Translations under genes and position numbers: made by a program
Source of the DNA: Ureaplasma sp. Hg2
GTDB lineage: Bacteria > Bacillota_I > Bacilli_A > Mycoplasmatales > Mycoplasmoidaceae
NCBI GenBank assembly: GCA_021378525.1
Contig: JAACJW010000009.1
Location: 1-37,445, forward strand
Direction: 5' to 3'
DNA length: 37,445 nucleotides
Shown: piece after piece, positions 1 to 8,443 of the stretch
Layout of the letters: each line of letters opens with the position of its first letter
How positions within the stretch are numbered: position 1 is the stretch's first letter
Notes under the pieces: generated by a model
What the model saw: the letters and a program-made list of their open reading frames with translations, nothing else
Databases searched by the model: none
What the model was told of the DNA's origin: nothing

Positions 1-14
1 ATTATAAAAAAAGA

Positions 15-40
15 CAACTTTAAATTAGTCGTCTTTTTTT
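15..40 (-). terminator. Hairpin terminator after the 35-aa ORF
   Basis: On the minus strand AAAGACGACT pairs with AGTTGTCTTT (one mismatch) across a short AT loop, followed by a run of T. The stem overlaps the stop codon of the small ORF, as in several other units of this window. Confidence 0.6.
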
Positions 41-132
41 GCTTTATTTGATTTAGGATGTTTGTATCAAGGATGAGTTTTTTTTACTTTATCAATTCGC
101 TCTTGAATTTCATCAGGTGTTCGATTACCCAT
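25..132 (-). CDS. Possible 35-aa basic protein, unknown
   Basis: A short reading frame beginning MGNRTPDEIQERIDK, with one TGA read as Trp in a HPWYKHP stretch, and ending in a Lys/Asp-rich tail. It is very hydrophilic, with no membrane segment. Support for its being real: an AGAGGT ribosome-binding site about 6 bases before the ATG, a TATAAT -10 box at 181-186 (minus strand) about 50 bases upstream, and a hairpin terminator on its stop codon. The in-frame ATG lies inside a second out-of-frame ATG, so the start is chosen by RBS spacing. I do not recognise a family. It could also be a small RNA with a chance ORF. Confidence 0.5.
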
Positions 133-243
133 TTCATTACCTCTTATTTTATAGTTAATCATGTTAACTTCTACCATTAGATTATACCATTAAAATATTT
201 TAGTCATTTATCTTCAAGCTTCATTTTGGTATTATAAGCGACT

Positions 244-280
244 AAAAAACGGACCACTCCAAAAGGAGTTGCCCGTTTTT
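244..280. terminator. Terminator downstream of the MATE gene
   Basis: AAAACGGACCACTCC and GGAGTTGCCCGTTTT form a stem with two imperfect positions and an AAAA loop, with A/T tracts on both sides, so it can act in either direction. It lies 44 bases past the MATE stop codon. Confidence 0.7.
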
Positions 281-323
281 AATAATGTAGTTTAAAGTGC
301 TACTTTGTTTATCTAATATTGAA

Positions 324-2054
324 TTAGTATCATTTTGCATTTTTAACTGCAGCTTTTTTAGTAATGTTAGCCATCAATCAATTATTCAATTTAGAGTAAT
401 GCATTCCTGGACCAACTTTTTTAACAACATATCAGCTACTAAAACTGAAGACGATAATTCCGGTTATTAAAGAGTTAATCGCATTTGCTGCTAGGAAGAT
501 TTGGATGTTATTTGATTGCATTGAGATATCACGCATAATATATAACATCGGTAATCCAATTCAAATCCCTTGGGCTCCTGAAACCAGGATTGAAGGGGTT
601 ACTTTACCAGCTGCTTGGAATATCGTCATACTGGCTGATTGCAACGCAAATAAAGGAATTTGTAGCATTGTCATCATTAAGAAGAAATGGGCATCCTGCA
701 TTTGATCGCCGGCCTTGATATCAAAGATATTAAGAAGCGGAACGGCGAGACCGAAGCCAATCACGAAATAAATGACGATTCCATAAATCGCAGTATATAA
801 GGTGGTGACTCAGAAAGTGGTTTTGATCCGGTTATATTGTTTTGCTCCAACATTATAACTCATGATCATCCGGGACCCCCGGACAATTCCAATCGTGGCC
901 GTAAAGACGACATTGTAAATCGGGAGGATTGCTCCATTTAAGGTTTGATAATAATTGTTACCTTTAGCGGGCTCCAAATCATGGGTCAGTTCAACCAAGA
1001 ACGTTTGTTGCAAGGAGGAACTAATTGAGTTTGAGAAATTTCTCAAGAACGATGGTAGTCCAATCAAAATTACCCCACCAATAATTAGTAAGTTAAAGTT
1101 TAGGGTTTTAAATGCATTCAATGTCAAATGCGTCGTGGCGGTTCGATTCAACCAGACGATAATCAAGAGGATTGCGAAAGCATTAATAACATAAGCCATA
1201 ACGGTTGCTGAGGCTGCCCCAACAACACCTTGTTTAGCATATTCCATTAAAACATAATCAAGTACGATATTACAAACGTTGGCAACAATCGCCGCAAACA
1301 TGACGTTTACTTGACGACCTTCAGAGTTAATTAAGTTGGAACCAACTTGGACGAATCCTAAGAACATTGTTCCACTGGCGACAATCCTAATAATATAACT
1401 CGCATAAGTAACCGCTGTGGCGGTATAAGTGGAGTAATAGGAGTTTAATAAGTCCTGCTGGCTTTTACTTAAATCAAAGCCATCTAAATTGATACTAGAA
1501 CTAAGACCGGCATACGCTTGGCCGTGAACTCAAATTGGACCAATGAAAATCATCATAATTGTAATCACAAAAGTAAATGTTAAAGTTGATTGTAATCCAG
1601 CAGATCAAATTTGACTTGCTTTGTTAGATTCCTTTCGACCGATTGCTAAACTATAGTGAACGGCTGTCCCCATTCCAAACAATAATGAAATCGCAATGAT
1701 TACCATTAATAATGGCGCAACTAAGGCGTTGGCCATTCGCACGATATCAGTAACATCATAGATTTGCAAGGATGCAGCGGCTGTTGCCGTTCCCGGACTT
1801 TCCTTTAATTGATTAATTAAAGCGGCGGCTTGATCATATAATGAACCGCCGTTATATTGGCCAAAGACATTTTCGTTAGTATGAACACCATCGCTCGGGA
1901 TGATGTTCACTTGCATAATTTGGTCAATGAAGGTATACAACCCATTCATAAAAGCAATAATAACTGAGGGAATCCCCACTTTTAATAGTGCCTTTCAAAC
2001 TGGTGTATGTCGGAATAAAATTTCGGCTTTCGTAGCTTTTTTCGTCTCGAACAT
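324..2054 (-). CDS. MATE family multidrug/Na+ exporter
   Basis: A 576-aa polytopic membrane protein of the MATE (DinF/NorM-like) family, which exports cationic drugs or metabolites in exchange for Na+ or H+. The frame is continuous when TGA is Trp. Many hydrophobic segments are spread along the whole length, and a MATE-like stretch around SRMIMSYNVGAKQYNRIK is visible. After the first helix (GIPSVIIAFMNGLYTFIDQIMQ) there is an extra hydrophilic loop of about 55 residues, which helps explain a length above the usual 440-480. The start follows AAGGAGG and gives MFETKKATKAEI, a short cytosolic N-terminus. It stands alone between two terminators. The substrate cannot be told from sequence. Confidence 0.85.
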
Positions 2055-2060
2055 CCCTGT

Positions 2061-2096
2061 CCTCCTTTATATAATTTTTATAAGATATCTTATCAA
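2061..2096 (-). promoter_or_regulatory. Candidate promoter with a 14-bp palindrome, MATE gene
   Basis: On the minus strand TTGATA (2096-2091), a 17-base spacer and TATATA (2073-2068) precede the AAGGAGG ribosome-binding site. A perfect palindrome ATAAGATATCTTAT occupies 2080-2093, covering half of the -35 and most of the spacer, a common operator position. Caveat: the predicted transcription start falls at the ribosome-binding site itself, so the real -10 may lie elsewhere. Confidence 0.4.
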
Positions 2097-2099
2097 CTA

Positions 2100-2149
2100 A
2101 AAATTATAGCACTTTTCATTTTAAAAGCAATGAAAAGTGCTATAATTTT
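2100..2149. terminator. Strong terminator after scpB
   Basis: A perfect 21-bp inverted repeat (AAAATTATAGCACTTTTCATT and its complement) around an 8-base loop. It ends the thyA-folA-scpA-scpB unit and insulates the MATE gene. It resembles a CIRCE element only through the GCACTT core and is not one. Confidence 0.85.
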
Positions 2150-2182
2150 GTGAATTTAAATTGTCCAAGTTGTATTAATAAG

Positions 2183-2992
2183 TTACTCCTCAATTGCTGC
2201 TTCATCGTTAAAACGAGTCGTATCAAAGAAGTTAATATCCTCAGCGATTTCTGATTGTTGAAATTCAATTTTAGGTAATTCATTAATTGATTCAATCCCA
2301 AAGATATCATAAAATTTTTGACTAACAGCATATAGGAAAGGGCGCCCCGGAGTATCAGCTCGGCCCACTCCAATAATCAATCCTAATTCAACTAATTTTT
2401 GAATTGTCCCGGTCGGATCTTTTTCACGGATACTTTCAATTTTACTTTTAGCACATGGTTGATTATAAGCAATGATGGCAAGTGTCTCCATTACCTTGGC
2501 GGTTAAAGGATTTTTTAATTTAACATTAACAAGATTCCCTAACGCTTCCTTATTACATGGTTTAGTAAAAAATTTAAAACGATCACCAAAATTACGGATC
2601 ACAATCCCACGACCATGTTCGTTGTCATAGTATTTCATCATTTCTTTTAATACCTTACGAACTATTTCAGCAGGTAAACCAGTGATTCGTTTCATGTCTG
2701 GCACACTAATACCTTCGTTACCCGAAACATATAAAGCTGATTCAATGATTGACATAATTGCATCTTTATCAAAATCGATCACTATTTTTGGAGCTTCTTT
2801 TGAACCATTATCAATTGTATCAAATTCAGTTAAATCACGATTGATGGCATCACTAGCATTATGTGGCCGATCATTTTTTTCAATGTGGATAATATCATCG
2901 GTGTTGTTATTAACAACGGTGATGTCAGCATCTTCAATATTTAAAAGTTCGTTTATTTCACTTCGCTCTTCGTTGTTATCTTGGTTGTTCAT
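2183..2992 (-). CDS. scpB: ScpB, segregation and condensation protein B
   Basis: ScpB is the winged-helix partner that, with ScpA, regulates the SMC ATPase in chromosome compaction and segregation. The 269-aa product has an acidic, low-complexity N-terminus (about residues 1-75) and then the ScpB core: an IIESALYVSGNEGISVPDM helix-turn start, a first winged helix, and a second one with the diagnostic TAKVMETLAIIAYNQP and a GVGRADTPGRPFLY wing. I start at MNNQDNNEE because AAGGAG is about 9 bases upstream; the upstream in-frame ATG sits directly on that site. It overlaps the end of scpA by 17 bases, so translation is coupled. The acidic N-terminal extension is longer than in Bacillus. Confidence 0.93.
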   Translation of the reverse strand: MNNQDNNEERSEINELLNIEDADITVVNNNTDDIIHIEKNDRPHNASDAINRDLTEFDTIDNGSKEAPKIVIDFDKDAIMSIIESALYVSGNEGISVPDMKRITGLPAEIVRKVLKEMMKYYDNEHGRGIVIRNFGDRFKFFTKPCNKEALGNLVNVKLKNPLTAKVMETLAIIAYNQPCAKSKIESIREKDPTGTIQKLVELGLIIGVGRADTPGRPFLYAVSQKFYDIFGIESINELPKIEFQQSEIAEDINFFDTTRFNDEAAIEE

Positions 2993-3935
2993 GTTCAACA
3001 TTCTCCTTTGTTTCAGTTTCTTCTTTGTCGTCAACTGCTTCTTGCGGTTTTTTAATATGCTCCATTGCGATTTCGTTATTTAACAACATTGCACTACGGA
3101 TGTCATCAACATCATCTTCTTCAATAACTTCATCATTTTTAATAATATAAATTTCGTCATTTTGATTTTCTTGAATTAATTTTATTTTACGATATCGGAC
3201 TAATACTAGTAGTGCAACAAAAGTGGCACAAAAATATTCGGGCGATAATTTTAACGGATCTAATGATTCGATATATTCTGTTAATGACATTTTTTCAAAG
3301 CCCTGGTTAGTTTCAAGGAACTCCATAAACTCATCTTGAATATCTCCAACATTAATTTCCTTAACAACAACTTTCCGTTGTACAAAAGTAGTTTCAACAT
3401 ATTTATTCATTAATCCCATCATTGCTAAACGTAAGTGTTCAACATCAACGTGTTCTGGCAATGGCGCTTCTGGAATTGCTTCTGGAATGTAAATATCAAA
3501 GTCATCCCTTAACTTACTCATTAGTTTCATTCGTTCAGCTTGCTTTTCACGAAATAACGGAATCGCCTCTTTATATTTTTTATATTCTAATAACCGTTGA
3601 ATGAAACGATCGCGCTCATAATCGCCTTCATAACCATTGGTACCATCGATTTCAACTGGGATTAAGTAACGGGCTTTTAATTCAATCAAATATGAAGCCA
3701 TAACTAAATAATCTGAAGTTGTATCGATTTCTAAAGTATCAATATTCTCACTAATGTATTTTAAATATTGGTCTGTTAGGGCAGCGATATCTAAATTTAA
3801 AATATCCATTTTCTTATTTTTTATTAAACCCAATAAAACATCTAATGGTCCATCAAAGTCATTTAGCTTAAATTTAATAAGACTGGGGTTGTCTTCTATT
3901 TCTAATAGTTCTGATTCACTTACTTCAATTGCCAT
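2976..3935 (-). CDS. scpA: ScpA, segregation and condensation protein A (kleisin)
   Basis: ScpA is the kleisin that bridges the SMC heads. The 319-aa product carries the family's N-terminal signature FDGPLDVLLGLIKNKKMDI (about residues 28-46), then LTDQYLKY and the DYLVMASYLIELKARYL helix. The C-terminal winged-helix part is seen in YFCATFVALLVLVRYRKIKLIQ. The C-terminal 50 residues (EEDDVDD to HEQPR) are charged and probably disordered. The ATG comes 2 bases after the folA stop, so this is an operon gene, and its 3' end overlaps scpB. Confidence 0.93.
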   Translation of the reverse strand: MAIEVSESELLEIEDNPSLIKFKLNDFDGPLDVLLGLIKNKKMDILNLDIAALTDQYLKYISENIDTLEIDTTSDYLVMASYLIELKARYLIPVEIDGTNGYEGDYERDRFIQRLLEYKKYKEAIPLFREKQAERMKLMSKLRDDFDIYIPEAIPEAPLPEHVDVEHLRLAMMGLMNKYVETTFVQRKVVVKEINVGDIQDEFMEFLETNQGFEKMSLTEYIESLDPLKLSPEYFCATFVALLVLVRYRKIKLIQENQNDEIYIIKNDEVIEEDDVDDIRSAMLLNNEIAMEHIKKPQEAVDDKEETETKENVEHEQPR

Positions 3936-3937
3936 AA

Positions 3938-4408
3938 TTAAATTTTTCTTTCAGCGATTCGTTTGTAAAAATTAACATCAAACTCATCGTGACGTTCGGT
4001 TTTAATTAACGCAAAATCTTCTAAACTAAAATTTAGAACCTTGTTACAGTGATAATCTTTACGTAATGACGAAATAATTAATTCATCTGCATGACATAAA
4101 AATTGTTCATAAATTGATTTGCCACCGATGACAAAACTATCACGGTGTCCATAATCATAAATGTAAGAATCAATTGAATGATAAACCTTTACATCTTCAG
4201 CGGTGAATTCAGGATCTAAACTTAAAATAACATTTTCTCGGTTTGGTAAATTTTTACCAATCGATTTATAAGTTGCCTCACCCATCACAACTACGCTATT
4301 AGCTGTAGTAGTTTTAAAGTGATCCATTTCATCTTTGATATTTCATGGTAAAGTGTTATCAATTCCGATTCCACCTTTAATATCTTGGCATCATATCATT
4401 GTAAGCAT
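3938..4408 (-). CDS. folA: Dihydrofolate reductase
   Basis: Reduces dihydrofolate to tetrahydrofolate with NADPH, regenerating the cofactor consumed by the thymidylate synthase encoded just upstream. The 156-aa length fits. Visible motifs: MIWCQDIKGGIGIDNTLPWNIKDEMDHFK (split here as GGIGIDNTLPW then the DEMDHFK helix), VVMGEATYKSIG with the MG-x-x-T-Y/F-x-S core, LPNRENVILS and FVIGGKSIYEQF with the nucleotide-binding GG. Two tryptophans, including the one in the LPW motif, are TGA. The start overlaps the thyA stop as TAATG. An ATG three codons further in is possible but has no better signal. Confidence 0.93.
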
Positions 4409-5277
4409 TATACTGCCACCTTTCCTTTAATAGCTGGATGATGTTGATAATTTTCAAATTCAAAATCATCAATTTTAAAATCCTCTATATTTTTTACTTT
4501 TCGTTTTATTTTTAAATTACATAACGGATATGGTTCTCGGGTTAATTGTAATTTTACTTGTTCTAAATGATTGACATAAATATGAGCATCACCTAATGTA
4601 TGAATAAAATCTTTTACTCCTAAACCACAAACATGAGCAATCATGTGAGTGAACAAAGCATATGATGCAATGTTAAACGGAACTCCTAAAAAAATGTCAG
4701 CGCTCCGTTGGTAAAGTTGACACGATAAACGATTTTCATCATCAACATAAAACTGAACCAAACTATGACATGGCGGTAGCGCCATATCTTTAACCTCGGC
4801 TGGGTTTCAAGCCGAAATGATTAAGCGGCGACTTTTTGGATTAACTTTAATTTCATTAATTAAATTTGTTAATTGATCAACTCCATTAAAGTCACGTCAT
4901 TGTTTGCCATAAACCGGACCTAATTCACCATGTTTTTTTGCAAAGTTAGCATCGTTCTTAATTTTATCAACAAATGTATCTAAAGTTTCGTTTTGATAAT
5001 CATCTGATTTTTTAAATTTCTCATATGGTCATTCATTTCAAATTCGCACATTGTTATCAACTAAATATTTAATATTAGTATCACCTTTGATAAATCATAA
5101 TAGTTCATGAATAATTGCTCGAACCGCAACTTTTTTTGTTGTTAATAACGGGAAACCAGTTTCCAAATCATAACGAGTTTGATAACCGAATGTTGAAATG
5201 GTATCAATCGCAGTCCGATTTTGAGTTAGGTGCCCTTTATCTAAAACATGTTGCAATAAATCTAAATATTGTTTCAT
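4408..5277 (-). CDS. thyA: Thymidylate synthase
   Basis: Methylates dUMP to dTMP using methylene-tetrahydrofolate and yields dihydrofolate. The 289-aa ThyA-type enzyme shows [39 protein letters not shown], the catalytic [14 protein letters not shown] (nucleophile Cys about residue 170), [19 protein letters not shown] and the C-terminal IKGKVAV. Several Trp codons in conserved positions are TGA. The start follows AAAGGAG. It is the first gene of thyA-folA-scpA-scpB, and its upstream region at 5278-5330 contains TATAAT-like boxes. Confidence 0.95.
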
Positions 5278-5368
5278 TTAAACTCCTTTAAATTTCATTT
5301 AATAGTATCTATAATATTATATAAGAAATTAATTTTATATGTTTGCTTATCACTAAATTAGTATTTAT

Positions 5369-5414
5369 AAATAAAATATCATCCAGCTAATTTTAGCGTG
5401 AATGATATTTTATG
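5369..5414. terminator. Terminator after plsC
   Basis: ATAAAATATCAT and ATGATATTTTAT form a 12-bp stem, with an inner GCTAA/TTAGC helix in the loop and T/A tracts outside. It ends the plsC unit 6 bases beyond its stop and separates it from the thyA operon. Confidence 0.75.
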
Positions 5415-5419
5415 TTTTA

Positions 5420-6211
5420 TTATTTGTTGGCAGATCGGATATCACTTTTGGATAACTTATCGTATGTCTCAATCATTTGTGTACGAATTGTTTGAGCAAA
5501 GATTTCACGATCAATATTAATAAACTTACTCGCTTGAATTGGTTCGCAAATTTCCACTCTTAAATCATTTGAAGTTCGTTTAGCATAAGTGTTACCATGT
5601 GAATCTTCCTTTTCTAGAAAGCCACCACTATTAAATAATACGACTGGTTGAATTGCGATTAAGTTAGTGTAAGCTGCATATAAACTTCCGCTTTTAAATT
5701 CTCCAAATTCGTCTTTTGCCGTTCGTGTTCCCTCGGGGAAAATTACGATTGAACGACCTTCTTTAATATATTTATTTTGTAGTTCAACTGTGGAATGGAT
5801 TTGACGTAAGTTATCACGGTCAATAAAAATTGTATCAATTAGTTTCATCGGCGCTGCATACTTACTATCTTGTAATTCTATTTTACTAATGAAGATTGGA
5901 TAAGTTCCACCTGAATCAATAATTATTTTTAGCATTACTAATGGATCGATATTGCCCTTATGATTCACCAAATACAACATTGGTTTAGTTGCAAATTTCT
6001 CTTTTCCAAAACTAACAATATTAGCTCCTTTAATAAACATCGCTACACTACAAAAACTACGAACTTTTTTATATCGTTCCTCAACTGTATAAGCTTCACT
6101 ATCTTTTTTATATTTCTTTAATCATAGATTACATGACAATAATTTAAACACCAAATAAACTGACGCAAATGGCGCCGCTATTCCGTGTAATATATTTCTT
6201 AAAATTTTCAT
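5420..6211 (-). CDS. plsC: 1-acyl-glycerol-3-phosphate acyltransferase
   Basis: Transfers an acyl chain to lysophosphatidate at the inner membrane face, making phosphatidate for membrane lipids. The 263-aa product has an N-terminal hydrophobic stretch (about residues 5-28) and the acyltransferase blocks: NHKGNID with the catalytic H84-x4-D89, then IFIDRDNLRQ, then IVIFPEGTRT, then a proline-containing IQPVVLFN block. The start (MKILRNILHG) is set by GGTGAT just upstream and by a good promoter 18 bases before it. The N-terminal 57 residues appear only when a TGA is read as Trp. PlsC rather than another acyltransferase is likely but not certain. Confidence 0.85.
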
Positions 6212-6228
6212 TCAATCACCTTAAAAGT

Positions 6229-6258
6229 ATTATACACTATTCACACGCTATTTGACAA
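6229..6258 (-). promoter_or_regulatory. Promoter of plsC
   Basis: On the minus strand TTGTCA (6258-6253), an 18-base spacer and TATAAT (6234-6229). The expected start near 6222 leaves a leader of only about 11 bases that just holds the GGTGAT ribosome-binding site. It lies directly downstream of the OB-fold gene's stop codon. Confidence 0.7.
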
Positions 6259-6259
6259 A

Positions 6260-6523
6260 CTAAAAAAAATGGATATATTCGCCAATAATTTCGTTCCCTT
6301 GTTTAAGGTTGGATTGCAATCTTCCCTTGACCGCTAACTTAACGCCAACCTCCATAATATCACATTGTTCCTTAAAAACAACGTCATTAAAAAAAACTGT
6401 CAAAGGGAGATTGTTTTGGGACTTTACTTTCTCAAAATCATCAATTGCTCTAATGTCAATTAGATATCCTCCACGAACTATTTGTTTTTCAACAACGCTC
6501 CCATATAATGCTATTAAATTCAT
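6260..6523 (-). CDS. Small OB-fold, single-strand-binding-like protein (MPN554/MG376 type)
   Basis: An 87-aa all-beta-looking protein starting MNLIALYGSVVEKQIVRGGY. The pattern of alternating strands ending in VKLAVKGRLQSN and IIGEYIHFF resembles the short SSB-like OB-fold protein described from Mycoplasma pneumoniae (MPN554). It would bind single-stranded DNA or partner with replication factors; this is family inference from overall pattern, not from a decisive motif. The ATG at 6523 is chosen because AGAGGTG lies 6 bases before it; a GTG three codons upstream sits on that same site. It has its own 276-base upstream region with unusual symmetry. Confidence 0.6.
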   Translation of the reverse strand: MNLIALYGSVVEKQIVRGGYLIDIRAIDDFEKVKSQNNLPLTVFFNDVVFKEQCDIMEVGVKLAVKGRLQSNLKQGNEIIGEYIHFF

Positions 6524-6629
6524 TTTTATCACCTCTATTTAATTATCTTATTAATTAAATAAAAGGGATACTAACTTTTCGCCATTTTCATTGTTAAAAA
6601 TTATCTCTATTTTGCTAATTTATTATTAT

Positions 6630-6709
6630 CTAAGAGCATAGAAAAATATTTACCTCTCGGCAATTAAATATTTTATTTTAGAATTATTAAATCTAAAAGT
6701 GTCTCTTAG
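6630..6709 (-). ncRNA. Candidate folded leader or small RNA upstream of the OB-fold gene
   Basis: Read on the minus strand, CTAAGAG...CTCTTAG (7 bp) encloses two further hairpins: TTTTAGA/TCTAAAA with a 9-base loop, and AAAATATTT/AAATATTTT whose interior can add GCC-GAGA-GGT, a GNRA-type loop. The result is a three-helix junction. AT-rich sequence gives chance pairings, no clear promoter is visible upstream, and no known riboswitch motif is recognised. Confidence 0.3.
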
Positions 6710-6722
6710 TATTTCGTTCCAA

Positions 6723-6740
6723 TGTTAATTTAAATTAACA
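6723..6740. repeat. 18-bp perfect palindrome TGTTAATTTAAATTAACA
   Basis: A self-complementary 18-mer between the cmk terminator and the candidate folded region upstream of the OB-fold gene. The even dyad without a loop suits a dimeric DNA-binding protein better than an RNA hairpin. No regulator is known. Confidence 0.45.
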
Positions 6741-6757
6741 TGTATTGAATGAATAAA

Positions 6758-6804
6758 AATAGGCTTATCTTTTAGTGATAAAATTTCTAAAAGATAAACC
6801 TATT
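6758..6804 (-). terminator. Terminator of the cmk unit
   Basis: An 18-bp stem with one mismatch (AATAGGCTTATCTTTTAG against its complement) and an 11-base loop. On the minus strand it is followed by TTTTT. It overlaps the cmk stop codon. Confidence 0.8.
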
Positions 6805-7462
6805 TTGTTATTTTATTATTGTATAACTTTTCAATTGCTTGCACAACTTCAGTGACGCTTAGATTTGATGTATCTAAAGCAATGGCATCATCAGCCTGTT
6901 TTAAAGGGGCAATCAAACGATTACTATCATTTAAATCGCGCGTTTTAATTTCTTCTAGAATTTTTTTAAATTGATATTCTTGATTATCATTGCCCTCTTG
7001 TAACTCTTCTAGGCGACGTTGGGCACGCACTTCAGGTGAAGCGATTAGAAATATTTTTAAATCAGCTTGGGGTAAAACAACTGTCCCAATATCACGACCA
7101 TCCATAATAACATCCTGGTTACTTGCTATTTGTTGTTGATCAAATAAGCATTTGGCACGTACTTCGGGAATGGTTGCTATCTCACTGGTTAAAGCTGCAA
7201 CTTTGGGGCTGCATATTAAACTTGCAACATTAACTTGATTTAAAAAAACTTTATCGCCTTCAAGCACAACATTCACATACGATAACATTTTCTTTAAAAT
7301 ATCCATATTTTGATAATCTAGTTCCTTTTGAATAATATACAACGCATAAGCACGAAACATCGAACCAGTATTAACATAAAGTAAATTTAGGTTTTTTGCT
7401 AAAATTTTCGCCACCGTAGATTTACCAGATCCAGCTGGTCCATCAATTGCTATTTGTCTCAT
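6800..7462 (-). CDS. cmk: Cytidylate kinase
   Basis: Phosphorylates CMP and dCMP to the diphosphates using ATP in pyrimidine salvage. The 220-aa product begins MRQIAIDGPAGSGKSTVAK with the P-loop at residues 8-15, followed by LLYVNTGSMFRAYAL, the DVIMDGRDIGTVVLPQADLKIFL block, ASPEVRAQRR (lid/CMP contacts) and DLNDSNRLIAPL near the C-terminus, all diagnostic for Cmk. Start by AGGAG 10 bases upstream. It sits 18 bases after the upstream coiled membrane-protein gene and is probably cotranscribed with it. Confidence 0.95.
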   Translation of the reverse strand: MRQIAIDGPAGSGKSTVAKILAKNLNLLYVNTGSMFRAYALYIIQKELDYQNMDILKKMLSYVNVVLEGDKVFLNQVNVASLICSPKVAALTSEIATIPEVRAKCLFDQQQIASNQDVIMDGRDIGTVVLPQADLKIFLIASPEVRAQRRLEELQEGNDNQEYQFKKILEEIKTRDLNDSNRLIAPLKQADDAIALDTSNLSVTEVVQAIEKLYNNKITK

Positions 7463-7480
7463 TTAAATATCTCCTATTAT

Positions 7481-8128
7481 TTATATAACTAATAATGTTA
7501 AAACTGTTATCGCAACTGCAAAACCAATAATTAATAAAATAATTAAAAGTGCGACAAGCGTACGATAAAAGTAATTATAGTCTTTGGTATCGCTGATTAC
7601 ATCATTTTGAACTTTTGGCAAATCAACATTTGATGTTTGATTAACGTTAATAACTAATTGGTTAAGCTTAGCTAAGTTGTGTTTACTTTCAACTGGGAAA
7701 GCATTAATTTTTTCATAAAGACTAGCGATTTCACGGCGGAGTGAGATTACCTTTTTATATTGGCCCTGACCTTCAAGAATGTTTTCATGCACCTTCGCTG
7801 AATCCTTTTGGTAGGTATATTCAATTTCACTTCAATTTAAAACATCTTCACTTTTATCAATGATGAATTTTAAATCTAATTGTTCCATGATATTTCAAAG
7901 GCTTTGAATTTCTTGATGTTTTTGTAAATCAGTCTTATCAATATAAATAACCTCCAACAAATATTGATTTGTTGGTTTAAAAGATTTTTTAATGGTTGGA
8001 TCAATCTTATCGATCCGCTTAATGTATTGAGCAATTTTTTTGTTACGGACGGTTAGTTGATTAAAAACCATCCCTTTCTTTTTAATTTGTTCTCGATAAT
8101 CTTTATATTTTTCGTATCTTGTTTGCAT
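7481..8128 (-). CDS. Tail-anchored coiled protein upstream of cmk, unknown
   Basis: A 215-aa protein seen whole only with TGA as Trp (at about 7893 and 7830). It is mostly charged helix with coiled-coil character (NLAKLNQLVINVNQ and similar) and ends in one strong hydrophobic segment (TLVALLIILLIIGFAVAITV) followed by only a few residues, so it should be anchored in the membrane by its C-terminus with the bulk in the cytosol. The start follows AAGGGTG. Gene position next to cmk recalls an uncharacterised M. genitalium protein beside its cmk gene, but I cannot confirm homology by eye. Confidence 0.75.
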
Positions 8129-8209
8129 TTTTTCACCCTTTTAATTATAAACGTCTATAATAATAGCACTATAAACATTATATATCATAAATCAAGAAAG
8201 GAAACAAAA

Positions 8210-8443
8210 ATGGATACGATAGCAGTTGTCGATAAATCAAAATGCATTGGATGTGCTTCTTGCGAAATGGTTTGTCCGACCGAAGCCATACATATTGGCG
8301 GAGATTTTAAAGCTTGAACCGATGAAAATTGTATTGCCTGTGGCGCTTGTTGTGCGGTCTGCCCGACCCAATGCATCACCATCGAGTCAATCGCGGTTTG
8401 AAAAGCTAAGGTTGCTGAGGAATTAGCAAAGCAAAAAAAATAA
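8210..8443 (+). CDS. 2[4Fe-4S] ferredoxin, bacterial type
   Basis: A 77-aa low-potential electron carrier. The two cluster motifs are complete: CIGCASCEMVCP (about residues 12-23) and CIACGACCAVCP (about residues 43-54), eight ligand cysteines in the Clostridium-type arrangement, linked by a short segment with one TGA Trp. The C-terminus is a short basic helix ending AEELAKQKK. Start by GAAAGG about 8 bases upstream. It is monocistronic between a divergent start region and a shared terminator. Possible partners are a pyruvate:ferredoxin oxidoreductase or Fe-S enzymes, none of which is in this window. Ferredoxins of this kind are uncommon in mycoplasmas. Confidence 0.93.

Noticed and set aside
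2100-2149. Possible CIRCE operator (GCACTT...AAGTGC dyad)
   Set aside because: The repeat is 21 bp with an 8-base AT loop, lies past the scpB stop, and lacks the TTAGCACTC-N9-GAGTGCTAA form. It is a terminator.
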